A stretch of 64,000 bases of DNA from Maricaulis sp. (GCF_017643475.1 NZ_JAEPNI010000002.1:62001-126000); one strand, 5' to 3'. Shown: positions 9,553 through 18,301, counted from the stretch's first letter. The notes: generated by a model not told the origin, from the letters alone. Numbers and translations are program-made.

Positions 9553-10608
9553 ATGAACCTGTTTTCCAGACGGACTTTCATGCTCGGCACGGCCGGCACT
9601 GTGGCGACGATGGCGAGTGGCACTGGTCATGCCCGGCAGACAGGGGCATGGGCCAATTGGCCTTCGCTTCCGATCGTCGCCCAAGAGATCTATCCCACGA
9701 GCCTGAACGGCCGGATCTTTGTCGCGGGGGGCTTCACACGAACCGCTAGCGGGTTCGCCATCAGTCGCAATGGCTATGTTCTGGGAATGCAGGCGGACGA
9801 CTGCTCAGACGTTGATACCGACACATGCAGCCCGACCTGGCAATCTTTGTCCCCGCTTCCGGAGCCACGGCACCACCCGAACCTCGTAGGGCACGACGAA
9901 TTTGTCTACGCGTTCGGCGGGTTTCGGGCCAACGTAGATGGTGCCTGGAATATGATCGCGAATACAACGCGTCTAAGCCCGGAGACGCTCGGATGGACGG
10001 AAATGTCCCCCATGCCCCTGCCCTATGGCGAGACCGTCGCCATGAGCCTGGGCGATCACATCCATGTCGCCACCGGTCGTCAGCCCAATGGCTCGGCCAA
10101 TGCGAACTGGAATGATCATGGCGATCGCGGCATGCATTATGTCTATGACCCGGCGTCCGACAGCTGGGACACCGCTGCTCCCAATCCGAACCCGCGCAAT
10201 TCCGCCGCTGGCGGCGTCATTGACGGGCGTTTGCATGTGGTCGGGGGGCGTGTGGTCAATGACGGCAATCGCGCTCACCACGAGGCCTATGATCCGATTG
10301 AGGACCGCTGGCACGAACTTGCGCCCCTGCCCCAGGGCCAGGCCGGGCTGTGCGCGGCGGTGCTCAACGGCAAGCTCTATGCGATGGGCGGAGAGTATTT
10401 CGCCAATGGCGGCGGTGTGTACCCCGAGTGCTGGATCTATGACCCGGTCTCTGACAGCTGGGAGGCTGGTCCGGACATGCTGACCCCGCGCCACGGTCTG
10501 GGCGCGGTGACGATTGGAGATGGTATCGTCGTCATTGGCGGGGCAACACAGGCCGGAGGCAATGGCACCTCCGACCTCGTTGAAGTGCTTTATCCCGACA
10601 GGATCTAG
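9553..10608 (+). CDS. Tat-exported kelch-repeat protein
   Basis: 351 residues. The N-terminus has a twin-arginine signal (SRRTFMLG followed by a hydrophobic stretch ending near GHA), so it should leave the cytoplasm through the Tat system encoded at 47168-48615. The rest is a kelch-type beta-propeller, with repeats such as YVYDPASDSWDT..GGRV, EAYDPIEDRWHEL..GGEY and WIYDPVSDSWEAG..GGAT. No enzymatic motif is visible; propellers of this type bind ligands or partners. The ATG at 9553 has GGAGGAG upstream and begins the signal peptide. The stop shares CTAG with the convergent EF-hand gene. Confidence 0.85.
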   Translation: MNLFSRRTFMLGTAGTVATMASGTGHARQTGAWANWPSLPIVAQEIYPTSLNGRIFVAGGFTRTASGFAISRNGYVLGMQADDCSDVDTDTCSPTWQSLSPLPEPRHHPNLVGHDEFVYAFGGFRANVDGAWNMIANTTRLSPETLGWTEMSPMPLPYGETVAMSLGDHIHVATGRQPNGSANANWNDHGDRGMHYVYDPASDSWDTAAPNPNPRNSAAGGVIDGRLHVVGGRVVNDGNRAHHEAYDPIEDRWHELAPLPQGQAGLCAAVLNGKLYAMGGEYFANGGGVYPECWIYDPVSDSWEAGPDMLTPRHGLGAVTIGDGIVVIGGATQAGGNGTSDLVEVLYPDRI

Positions 10609-11222
10609 CTGCGCGCGTAGCGCATGAACTCGCTGCGCGTCACCCAAGCATCGGAATTGGCATCCATTTCGTTGAAAATCCCCTGAACGCTGGTCGCGGC
10701 CGATGACTGTGCACTCTCCAGCGACTGGGCCAGCAGGCGTTCAAAGTCGATCGACAACACCTCCTCCTGGATCAAGGCACTGTTTTCGATCATCGCGGCC
10801 TGGACCGTATCGGTGATCTCCTTGACCATTTCCTGGCTCAGTTCACCCTGCGCAGTAAGCCCGGCAAGCTCATACATGGCTGTCAGATCGAAACGATTAT
10901 CGCCATCCGCGTCGATCTGGGCGAAGGCCGCCTCGGGATCACGGCGATCACCGATCGCGGACTGGGTCGGCAGGAAAGCGCTGGCAGCCAGGCTGGCTGA
11001 GAGGACAGCAACGAGAGAAAAGCTCATGACGGGTTCCTTGTTTGGCATGGTCAATCTTGGCCAAACCCGCCGGCGTGGTTTCACGGGATATGCCTCGACA
11101 AAATCGCGAATGACTTCGCTGGCTGTCAGCCCCTTGTCCTTGCAGGCTTGCATGAACTCCTGCTTGGCCTGGTGGCCGAGACGGATTTCGAGGCTTTCCG
11201 AGCGTTTTTCTCGTCGTGTCAT
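10605..11222 (-). CDS. RHH-like N-terminus fused to membrane segment and EF-hand pair
   Basis: A 205-residue protein with an unusual order. Residues ~8-45 (SLEIRLGHQAKQEFMQ.. TASEVIRDFVEAY) look like a ribbon-helix-helix fold as in ParD-type proteins. A hydrophobic stretch (MSFSLVAVLSASLAASAF) comes next, followed by two EF-hand-like loops (DADGDNRFDLTA and DANSDAWVTRSE). ATG at 11222 and GTG at 11234 are possible starts, neither with a strong ribosome site. An internal ATG at 11027 has AAGGA seven bases upstream and would give a 140-residue secreted EF-hand protein with its own signal peptide. The role is unknown; calcium binding is inferred from the loops. Confidence 0.7.
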   Translation of the reverse strand: MTRREKRSESLEIRLGHQAKQEFMQACKDKGLTASEVIRDFVEAYPVKPRRRVWPRLTMPNKEPVMSFSLVAVLSASLAASAFLPTQSAIGDRRDPEAAFAQIDADGDNRFDLTAMYELAGLTAQGELSQEMVKEITDTVQAAMIENSALIQEEVLSIDFERLLAQSLESAQSSAATSVQGIFNEMDANSDAWVTRSEFMRYARS

Positions 11223-11457
11223 ATCCGGTGTCACCGCACGCTAATTCTCACCAGTGGGCAGGACCGTCATCAAGACTTCCCGCGCCACCGGACCAGATAA
11301 ACAAAATAGCCGTCCCGAAGCAGTAAAAAACCTGTCCGGACACTGAATTGCCTGTAATGACAGGCGAGTTGAGGCGCCCCGTCACGAAATTATGCGTTTG
11401 CCTTGGGCGCCAACAGCTCTAGAAGGACTGCACTTGGGCGATCAATCGAGGAAATTC

Positions 11458-12741
11458 ATGTCTGTCCGTACACTCAAGACGGCCCTGATTCTGGGTCTGA
11501 GCAGCATGCTTGCCGCCTGTGCGAGCGTGGAAACGCCAGTGGCGGAAGCACCGGGAGAAGATCCCATTGTCCTGATGATCGGCCTGGACGGGCTGCGTTA
11601 CGACGCCATCGACCGTTTCGAGGCGCCAAACCTGCGGGCCCTGGCAGCCCGCGGCACTCGCCCGCAGAGCATGTATCCGGTCATGCCGTCCAAGACCTTC
11701 GTGAATTTCTACTCCATCGCCACCGGGCTTTATCCGGAAAACCACGGTATGCTGGCCAATGCGCCCTATGACCGCGAAGCCGACACCATGTTCTCCAATC
11801 GCAATGGCGATGCCCAGAACCCGTTCTGGTGGGCTGGCGAGCCGATCTGGCAGACGGCGGAAAACCAGGGCCTGCGGGCGCATGTGATGTTCTGGCTGGG
11901 TTCCGAGGTCGAGGGCCAGCGTCCGACGGTCTGGCACCCGTATGAACACGAGAAACCCTATGAGGACCGTGTCGAGGAAGTGCTCGCCTGGTTCGACGCG
12001 CCCGCTGACGGCCAGCCGGATTTCGCCGCGGTCTATTTCGACCATGTCGACAGCATCATCCACCGCTCCGGCCCCTTCACCGAGGAAGAAGGCCAAGCGG
12101 TTGCGCGTGTGGACGGGCTGGTCGGCGATCTGGTCGCCGGACTGGAAGCCCGCGGCCTGATGGAACGCACGACGATCATCGTGCTCTCTGACCACGGCAT
12201 GGCTCCGACCTCGACCGAACGTGTTGTCATGCTCGACGCGCTGGCCGATCTGGACGGTCTCTACATGCCGGACTTCCTGGGCCGTTTTGGCGCCGGGCTG
12301 GAACCCTATGTCTATGCCTGGGGCGAGGACGAGGTTGTCGAGCGGGCCTATCACGCGCTGAACGGCGCCCATGACAACATCTCGGTCTATCGGCCCGAGG
12401 ACATGCCGGATCACTATCATATCGACCACCCGACACGTGCGCCGGACCTGTTGATCGTCGGCGATCCCGGCTGGCATCTCAGCCTCTCCAGCGCCAATCT
12501 GGAAAACCCCTACCTCGCGGGTCTGCGCGGCAATCACGGCTTTGACAATTATTCCGAGGAAATGGGCGCAACCTTCATCGGCGCCGGCCCGATCTTCCCG
12601 GCCGGCACGCGTCCGGACAGCTTCGAGAACGTCAATGTCTATGGCCTGATCGCCTGCGCCCTGGGAATCGAACCTGCCGAGACAAATGGCGATCCGGCAG
12701 AGGTGGAGCGCATTTCCGGCGGACGCTGTCCGGCAGAGTAA
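11458..12741 (+). CDS. ectonucleotide pyrophosphatase/phosphodiesterase family lipoprotein
   Basis: 427 residues of the alkaline-phosphatase superfamily NPP group, which hydrolyse nucleotide or other phosphodiesters with two zinc ions. The lipoprotein signal ends in MLAAC. Metal and nucleophile motifs are visible: GLDGLRYDAID, MPSKTFVNFYSIATGLYPENHG (Thr nucleophile in KTF), FDHVDSIIHRSG, VLSDHGM and GNHGFDN. The ATG at 11458 has GAGG seven bases upstream; the longer frame from 11392 is rejected because it puts extra residues before the signal peptide. It probably works in the periplasm, attached to a membrane, perhaps scavenging phosphate or nucleotides. Confidence 0.9.
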   Translation: MSVRTLKTALILGLSSMLAACASVETPVAEAPGEDPIVLMIGLDGLRYDAIDRFEAPNLRALAARGTRPQSMYPVMPSKTFVNFYSIATGLYPENHGMLANAPYDREADTMFSNRNGDAQNPFWWAGEPIWQTAENQGLRAHVMFWLGSEVEGQRPTVWHPYEHEKPYEDRVEEVLAWFDAPADGQPDFAAVYFDHVDSIIHRSGPFTEEEGQAVARVDGLVGDLVAGLEARGLMERTTIIVLSDHGMAPTSTERVVMLDALADLDGLYMPDFLGRFGAGLEPYVYAWGEDEVVERAYHALNGAHDNISVYRPEDMPDHYHIDHPTRAPDLLIVGDPGWHLSLSSANLENPYLAGLRGNHGFDNYSEEMGATFIGAGPIFPAGTRPDSFENVNVYGLIACALGIEPAETNGDPAEVERISGGRCPAE

Positions 12742-12750
12742 GCCGGCGCG

Positions 12751-13221
12751 CTAGAAAATCGGCTTGGTGATCATCAGGGCAAAGATCCCGATCAGCGCCG
12801 TGAAAGCCGGCCAGCCGAGCCAGAACCAGTAGCGCATCAGTTTGTGAGTGGCGTCAGGAATGGCGCCGCCCTCGCCCGCCTCGGCGAGCTGGTTGCGCAC
12901 GCGCAGCTGGATCCACACGACCGGCAGCCAGCAGATCCCGATCAGGACATAAAGCGCATAACTGGCCAGCAGCCAGGGTTCGAACAGGCTGTATCCCGCG
13001 CTTATTGCCAGCATGACGCCGGAGACGGGCTGGACGATGACGGCGGTTGTGGTGAAGAGGAAATCGGCCGTGACAGTGAAACGCGCGGCGAAATAGAACT
13101 CGTTGAGCTTGCCCGAACGCCAGCCCGTCAGCATGAAATAGGCGATCACCGCCCCGCCCCCGAACAGGACGCCGGAGGAAAGGATGTGGACCAGACGAAG
13201 GAGCGGATAGAGTTCGCTCAT
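12751..13221 (-). CDS. DUF2269-type integral membrane protein
   Basis: 156 residues with about four transmembrane segments (around 5-28, 50-75, 80-105 and 130-153) and a conserved start SELYPLLRLVHILSSGVLFGGG typical of DUF2269 proteins. Function is unknown. Its ATG overlaps the stop of the SDR-DoxX gene by four bases (ATGA), so the two are co-translated. This family is often found beside SDR/DoxX-like genes, which suggests a joint membrane-associated redox role; that role is inference. Confidence 0.82.
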   Translation of the reverse strand: MSELYPLLRLVHILSSGVLFGGGAVIAYFMLTGWRSGKLNEFYFAARFTVTADFLFTTTAVIVQPVSGVMLAISAGYSLFEPWLLASYALYVLIGICWLPVVWIQLRVRNQLAEAGEGGAIPDATHKLMRYWFWLGWPAFTALIGIFALMITKPIF

Positions 13222-14525
13222 CTCTCATCCTCGGTCGCGGCGATCATCAGCGCCATGCCGATCAGCGGCACGGATTTGAGCGCCGGCCCCAACGCGCCGG
13301 ACCACAGGCCGGGCAGGCTGATCGTGATCGCGGTCAGATAGGCAATCGTCATCGTCGCCATCAGCCAGGCCGCCATGCGCACATGGCGTTTGAGCAACAT
13401 GGCTGCGCCGACAATCATGTCAAAGATGGACCCGCCCCACAGGACAATCTGTTGCATCTCCGGTGAGAACCCGCCGCGTTCCAGGATGAACAGGGCTTCT
13501 GATCGCGCGATGGTGAGCGAGAGAATGCCCGTGACCAGCCAGAAGGCAGCGAGCAGGACACGCGCCAGCGGTCGGGCAAAACCCAACCGGGCGAACCAGC
13601 GATCCTGCGCTCCCGCGGGAGAGGCGTTGAGGAAATCCGTGAAGCCCCGCGGTTTGGCGCCGGTCGCTTCCAGCCAGGGCTGCGGATCGCCTTCGACGTC
13701 GAAATCAAGCTGTTTGAGCGAATTGGTGCGCATGGCCGTCTTGATACCCAGCCAGCCCAGCATGTCGCCGAACAGGAAGGCCGGACGCGCCATCCAACGC
13801 GGCACTTTCACCAGGCGTGTCTCGCCAAAGCCCAGCCAGCGACGATAAGCGACCAGGATATCGGCCAGGTTGATCCGCTCCGGTCCGGACAGGTCCCAGC
13901 GCACACCGGCGGGCGAACCCGGGCGGCAGCACTGTTCCACCGCATCAACAACATCATCCACCGCGATCGGTCGGAAGACCTGCTCCCCGCCCACGACCGG
14001 TGTGATCCAGGGCAGGCCGGCCAGGGCGCGGATGAGGCTGGTGCCCCCATAACTGTTGCGGCCAACGACCAGGGAGGGCCGCAAAACGACGCTGTCCAGA
14101 GCGTCCCCTTGTCCGGCATCGAGCACGAGCTGTTCGCCCGCCTCCTTGTCTGCTGCATAGGTCGAACCGGAGGCCGACACGGCACCCACGGCCGAGATAT
14201 GGACGAAACGGGCGACGCCTGTTTTCTGACAGGCCTCAATCAATTCGGTGAGCCCGTCGACATGCACGGCGCGGGAGTTTTCATTCAGCCCGTTCTGGAG
14301 CACGCCGACACAATTGATCACCGCATTCACACCCTCGAGCCGGCCTGTCCAGTCGGCCGTCTTGTCGGTGGTAAAGTCACACGGGATCCAGTCCAGCGCG
14401 GGCAAGCGTGTCCGGGCCGACCGCCAGGAGCGTGCCGCGGCGATCACCTCATGACCGCGCGCCTGGAGGGCTGTTGCGATGTGGGAGCCGATAAAGCCCG
14501 CTGCGCCGGCGACGAGAAGTTTCAT
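13218..14525 (-). CDS. SDR NAD(P)-binding epimerase-like protein fused to DoxX-like membrane domain
   Basis: 435 residues. The first ~300 form an extended/atypical SDR with the dinucleotide-binding motif GAAGFIGSH. The usual catalytic Tyr-Lys pair appears as STYAADKEAGE, an odd spacing of YxxxK (Tyr-Ala-Ala-Asp-Lys). The C-terminal ~125 residues contain four hydrophobic segments typical of DoxX-like domains. The related NDUFA9/YfcH-like proteins bind NAD(P)H at membranes. The start at 14525 gives the canonical MKLLVAGAAGFIGSH. It overlaps the DUF2269 gene. The substrate is unknown. Confidence 0.85.
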   Translation of the reverse strand: MKLLVAGAAGFIGSHIATALQARGHEVIAAARSWRSARTRLPALDWIPCDFTTDKTADWTGRLEGVNAVINCVGVLQNGLNENSRAVHVDGLTELIEACQKTGVARFVHISAVGAVSASGSTYAADKEAGEQLVLDAGQGDALDSVVLRPSLVVGRNSYGGTSLIRALAGLPWITPVVGGEQVFRPIAVDDVVDAVEQCCRPGSPAGVRWDLSGPERINLADILVAYRRWLGFGETRLVKVPRWMARPAFLFGDMLGWLGIKTAMRTNSLKQLDFDVEGDPQPWLEATGAKPRGFTDFLNASPAGAQDRWFARLGFARPLARVLLAAFWLVTGILSLTIARSEALFILERGGFSPEMQQIVLWGGSIFDMIVGAAMLLKRHVRMAAWLMATMTIAYLTAITISLPGLWSGALGPALKSVPLIGMALMIAATEDER

Positions 14526-14551
14526 TCAAAAGCTCCGCCGCCGGATCATGA

Positions 14552-15250
14552 TCAGGGTTGAGCGTTCGCCTGGGCTCTCGCGCTCTGAACAATCAGCAGA
14601 TTTCCCTCGATATTGCGGCGCACGGTATCCTGCAACGAGGACCAGGTTGCCTCGACCTTCAGCCATTCATTGCCCGCCATCGGGGAATTGTTCACCGCCG
14701 CATAATAGGCGGCCTGCCCGAAGGAACAGGCCCACCAGGGTGAAGCCTGGCTGGAAAAGGCTTCGCCGGAATTGAGCAGACGTTCCAGTGCCGGCTCGGC
14801 CAGGTCGAGCCTTTCCGACAACAGGGTCACAATGCCCTCACCGGCATATTGCGAGGCCATGTCGACCACTTCCATCGACGTGCTGTCGACACAGCGCATG
14901 GCGTCATAAACAGACCGGGCACGCCCGAGGAAATAAGCCTCCAGCGCCCGCTCCGGATTGCTTGCAGCCTCGCGGCGGGCCACCTCAAACAGGAAAACCG
15001 GCGGATTCAGATCGCGACGCTCCCAGAGTTGCTGGGAGATGGCCTCGGCTTGCGCTTCATCTGCACTGCGCACGGCCGACAGGGTCGCCAGGACATCGCC
15101 CCATGCCGCATCACCGACTACAAACTCACCTCTCACCCCTTCATGTTCGATCACATAGATCGACGGGGTTCGCAGATTGGGATCCTCCTGGCTGATCGCG
15201 GGACCAGCCAGGCAAAGGGCGCCAAGGGAAGCCGTCAGAAATGCACGCAT
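14552..15250 (-). CDS. secreted protein of unknown function
   Basis: 232 residues beginning with a clear signal peptide (MRAFLTASLGALCLAGPAISQ). The mature part is helical and contains an Ala/Glu/Arg-rich region (RREAASNPERALEAYFLGRA) that may form TPR-like helices, and two Cys (MRCVDS and WWACSFGQA). I do not recognise a family. The ATG at 15250 follows GGAG at six bases; a longer frame to 15292 lacks the signal peptide at its start. It lies between the SDR-DoxX gene and ssb on the same strand. Confidence 0.75.
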   Translation of the reverse strand: MRAFLTASLGALCLAGPAISQEDPNLRTPSIYVIEHEGVRGEFVVGDAAWGDVLATLSAVRSADEAQAEAISQQLWERRDLNPPVFLFEVARREAASNPERALEAYFLGRARSVYDAMRCVDSTSMEVVDMASQYAGEGIVTLLSERLDLAEPALERLLNSGEAFSSQASPWWACSFGQAAYYAAVNNSPMAGNEWLKVEATWSSLQDTVRRNIEGNLLIVQSARAQANAQP

Positions 15251-15311
15251 GTCATGCTCCGATTTAGCCATCTGCCAGGAAGCTTGCGGCACAAGACGGC
15301 GAATTCATGTC

Positions 15312-15773
15312 CTAGAACGGGATTTCATCATCCAGATCTGCGTTCCGGAAGTCCTCTTTCGGGCCATCCATCGCCGCCGGAGCACTTCTGGACGGAGCCG
15401 ATTCAAAACTGCTGCCACCTTCACTGCGGCCGTCGAGCATTTGCAATTCGCCGCGGAATTTCTGGAGCACAACCTCGGTGGAGTATTTTTCCTGGCCGTT
15501 CTGGTCGGTCCACTTGCGGGTCTGCAGCTGGCCTTCGACATAGACCTTGGAGCCCTTGCGCAGATAGTTCTCGCAGACCTTCACCAGGTTCTCGTTGAAG
15601 ATGACCACGCGGTGCCATTCCGTCTTCTCGCGTTTCTCGCCGGTCTGGCGGTCACGCCAGCTCTCCGACGTCGCGATGGACAGATTGCAGACCGCATCGC
15701 CGGAATTCATGCGACGGACTTCCGGGTCACGGCCCAGATTACCTACCAGAATTACCTTGTTCACACCCGCCAT
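15312..15773 (-). CDS. ssb: single-stranded DNA-binding protein
   Basis: SSB coats single-stranded DNA as a tetramer in replication, repair and recombination. At 153 residues, the OB fold occupies about 1-112 ([37 protein letters not shown]). A flexible linker follows and then the conserved acidic tip DDEIPF that binds partner proteins. The ATG at 15773 is the family start. A LexA box (15816-15830) lies 42 bases upstream, so SOS induction is likely. It reads away from uvrA, but 2.7 kb of accessory DNA now separates them. Confidence 0.96.
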   Translation of the reverse strand: MAGVNKVILVGNLGRDPEVRRMNSGDAVCNLSIATSESWRDRQTGEKREKTEWHRVVIFNENLVKVCENYLRKGSKVYVEGQLQTRKWTDQNGQEKYSTEVVLQKFRGELQMLDGRSEGGSSFESAPSRSAPAAMDGPKEDFRNADLDDEIPF

Positions 15774-15815
15774 CGCCCTGGTCTCCATTCTCGGCCAGCT
15801 TCTCGCCCGCCATTT

Positions 15816-15830
15816 GTTCACATTCTGTTC
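15816..15830 (-). promoter_or_regulatory. LexA box upstream of ssb
   Basis: The sequence reads GTTC-ACATTCT-GTTC on the plus strand, a perfect match to the alphaproteobacterial LexA consensus GTTC-N7-GTTC (GAAC-N7-GAAC in the direction of ssb). It ends 42 bases before the ssb ATG, the right place to overlap the promoter. Confidence 0.85.
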
Positions 15831-15937
15831 CGCGCGTCAAACACGCGATTCTTGCGGCGGAGTGTGGACGGCGAAAAGACGGGATGTCCAGAGCGCAGCG
15901 CTGTGCTTCCACAGGCGTGTACAGGTGGTCGTACCCT

Positions 15938-16738
15938 TCAAACCTTTGTCGCTTCAGCGCGGAGGTCAGCTGCTCGCTGCGCTCGCCCCCAAGGCCAAGC
16001 GTGCGGACTATCGCCTCCAAAATCCAATTGGCTCAGAACTGCAGCCAAGCGCAGATCAATTTCCACCTTGACCACAGCCTGACCAATTCCGAAATTCGGT
16101 CCAGGATACTCGGCGGTCGACCTCGCTCTGTTCTCCCAATTACTCTCCGCCCGAACCAAAATCGCTTCACGACCCTCAGTTGGTTTTTCGCGCTCAAGTA
16201 ATTCAAAGTACGACCGATACGTGCGCGCGATTTCTCCGCGCCCCGCGAGAAGCGATTTTGCCTTTTCCGTAGCAGCTGCGGGGACGGGCTTGCCCAATAT
16301 ATTTGCGATCAAAACACCATCAACGACATCCCATGGATAGACGGTCGCGAACGTTGGAAATATTTGAGGAATCAGCTCGGCTTTGCCCGCCGCGATCAAG
16401 AGGAGATGAAGTGAATTGATGGATTCTCCCTCCACAATTCTTCCGCCCGGAAGCTGGGATAGTTCGAGTGCAACCTCCTGCAGGCGAAGCAGGGCGTGCA
16501 GCGCATCCTCATACTCACCTCGCACCCTCCAGTTTGTCACGACGAGCTGCACCCACGCACCTATCTCGGACTCCAACATCCGAACCTGGTGAACAACATT
16601 CCCGCGCTCGCACGCCTGAGCTCGAGCAATAGCGGTTTGTTCTGCATCCGCTCGAAAATCCCGCAGGCTCCGCTCACGGTACGTTTCCTCGTCGCACTCA
16701 ACTGGTTTGACAGTCTTCTTTTTGCCCCAGTTGAACAT
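15938..16738 (-). CDS. protein of unknown function, accessory
   Basis: 266 residues, soluble, with no signal peptide or recognised domain. It starts MFNWGKKKTVKPVEC and is mostly helical, with a long amphipathic region (ALLRLQEVALELSQL). The ATG at 16738 has GGAG about six bases upstream; a longer frame to 16810 is possible but has a poor N-terminus. Its DNA is visibly more AT-rich in places than the flanking genes. Together with the next gene it sits in the interval splitting ssb from uvrA, which suggests later arrival. An immunity-type or stress role would be a guess. Confidence 0.6.
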   Translation of the reverse strand: MFNWGKKKTVKPVECDEETYRERSLRDFRADAEQTAIARAQACERGNVVHQVRMLESEIGAWVQLVVTNWRVRGEYEDALHALLRLQEVALELSQLPGGRIVEGESINSLHLLLIAAGKAELIPQIFPTFATVYPWDVVDGVLIANILGKPVPAAATEKAKSLLAGRGEIARTYRSYFELLEREKPTEGREAILVRAESNWENRARSTAEYPGPNFGIGQAVVKVEIDLRLAAVLSQLDFGGDSPHAWPWGRAQRAADLRAEATKV

Positions 16739-17155
16739 CTCAGGCTCCGTTATGTTCGAGGTGGCTGGTAGGCGCACCAACAGTCCGCGACAAGACAGAC
16801 ACTCACACAATTGTGTTCTTGTCTAGCGACACCCAGAAACGCAGCTCGGGCCTGGATCGGCCGCTCGATCCGCGAGCTCGAACTATCCTCCACCTCGGGG
16901 AGGTGGATCCGCCGTAGCCTTGGCGAAGGCGGAGACGGAGGGGCCGGAGGGCGAAGCCCGTAGGTCAGCTCGCTCCGCTCGCCCCCCTTCGCCTCCGCTT
17001 TGCTCCGGCACTTCCCCGGAGGGGAAGATAATCGGAACACCACTGGATACCAGGGGCTCGCATCTCTGTCCCTCGCCCGGGCGTGCCATTCTCGTCGTCA
17101 AGAATGTTCGCTGAGCCATCAAGCGAACCGCGTGTCCCCATTAATCAGTCGACAG
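16739..17155. other. 417-base gene-free stretch holding repeat copy 1
   Basis: There is no credible gene here. The stretch is mostly occupied by the first copy of the hairpin-rich repeat (16857-17030), with short AT-richer flanks on each side. The open frames through it on both strands are by-products of the GC-rich repeat. Confidence 0.7.
16857..17030. repeat. hairpin-rich dispersed repeat, copy 1
   Basis: A ~174-bp unit repeated in direct orientation at 18129-18301. A core around 16905-16952 (from the first hairpin through the run ggcgaaggcggagacgg) is nearly identical in both copies. It contains self-complementary parts: CCACCTC-ggg-GAGGTGG near 16890-16907 and CTTCCCC-gga-GGGGAAG near 17010-17027. 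It resembles the intergenic palindromic elements that give spurious FAKATADPPPRGG-type frames in many alphaproteobacterial genomes. Confidence 0.85.
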
Positions 17156-17992
17156 CTAATTGCCCCAGGGAATCGTTATCTCACCGGCGTTCGGATGCTT
17201 TGAAGCGCCCTCCAGGTCCTTGGCCCAATTGAACAGGATCCCTTCTCTCCAAAGGGCGCGGCGCAATCCGTCTCGATCTGCTTCGCGAGTGTCCCACACC
17301 CACATGTCCCGGCTCATCTGCCGCAAGTGACCGCGGTGTTCCCCTGCACTGATCCAGGTTTCCAGCGACATTCCTTCAATTGGCCGTTTCAGGTGTTGTC
17401 GGTTCAGATAGTTTTGGAGATAGACGCTTCGCATCTGACCGTGTTTCCAAACCGCCTCCCTCCGCGCGTGGTTCCAAAATGATATATTGAGATGTTCGGA
17501 GTCACTGTCCTCACTGCTTCCATCCCAATTGCCTTGCACCCTGCCTAAAGCATACGTAACGACTCCAGCAGATCTGGCTCTCTCATATTCGAACCCATAG
17601 CCTGCCGGCACACTCCCCACCAACAATTCGACAAGGTCCGCCATGGCGCTTTCGTTTTGACGCCACAGCGCGCTCTCAGCAACAAGATTGGCGACACCGT
17701 TCTCCAGCGAAACCATGAGGTACATCCGGAAATCGAAAACGGGATGACGGCCCTCCCTCGTCAAACCGACAAGCTGAAAGCTACCGACACCTTCATCGAG
17801 GCTCGCGATCTTTCCCTTTGACCGGGTAAAAGAGACCAATTTCCCGGAGAATCCCGGGGCCGCAAGCGCGCATTTATCGATTTGCACACCAGCTTGTTCG
17901 AATAGCTCAATCGCCTTTTTGAGCCATGAAATTGTATCAGTCACGCCTTCGTTCAGTCCGTAGATAACGAAGCCGGTGCAACTCTCATCCAT
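17156..17992 (-). CDS. repeat-flanked protein of unknown function
   Basis: 278 residues, no signal peptide or membrane segment, rich in Trp (WLKKA, WRQNES, WNHARREAVW, WVWDTREAD). I recognise no family. The ATG at 17992 has GAGA about eight bases upstream, and the longer frame to 18157 runs into the repeat and is rejected. The gene lies between two direct copies of the ~174-bp repeat, with 125 bases from copy 1 to its stop and 136 bases from its start to copy 2. That arrangement, and its position between ssb and uvrA, suggest acquisition or duplication by recombination between repeats. An immunity-like or defence role is only a guess. Confidence 0.6.
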   Translation of the reverse strand: MDESCTGFVIYGLNEGVTDTISWLKKAIELFEQAGVQIDKCALAAPGFSGKLVSFTRSKGKIASLDEGVGSFQLVGLTREGRHPVFDFRMYLMVSLENGVANLVAESALWRQNESAMADLVELLVGSVPAGYGFEYERARSAGVVTYALGRVQGNWDGSSEDSDSEHLNISFWNHARREAVWKHGQMRSVYLQNYLNRQHLKRPIEGMSLETWISAGEHRGHLRQMSRDMWVWDTREADRDGLRRALWREGILFNWAKDLEGASKHPNAGEITIPWGN

Positions 17993-18128
17993 ACCGTTCT
18001 CTCGGGTGCAAAACCGGAACACAGCGCCTGTTCCAACGCACAAGCAGGGACACACACTCTTCAGCCGCTGTCCAGCCGGTTTCCCCACCAGGCACCAGCC
18101 AACTGACCTCCCGAAACCCACTACCAGG

Positions 18129-18301
18129 TCGGCCGCTCGATCCGCGAGCTCGACCATCCTCCCCCTCGGGGAGGTGGATCCGCCGTAGCCTTGGCGAAGG
18201 CGGAGACGGAGGGGCCGGAGGGCGCAGCCCGGAGGAATAGCTCGCTATCGCTCCCCCCCTTCGCCTCCGCTTCGCTCCGGCACTTCTCGGGAGGAGAAGA
18301 T
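18129..18301. repeat. hairpin-rich dispersed repeat, copy 2
   Basis: The second copy of the unit at 16857-17030, in the same orientation. The 3' hairpin is CTTCTC-gggag-GAGAAG here against CTTCCCC-gga-GGGGAAG in copy 1, so both arms changed together and pairing is kept. The first hairpin also stays paired (CCTCCCC-ctc-GGGGAGG). This points to selection on the folded form, or to gene conversion between arms. Confidence 0.85.

Noticed and set aside
16883..17122. Short frames encoding FAKATADPPPRGG-type peptides in both repeat copies
   Set aside because: They come from the GC-rich palindromic repeat, occur on both strands, and match known spurious frames.
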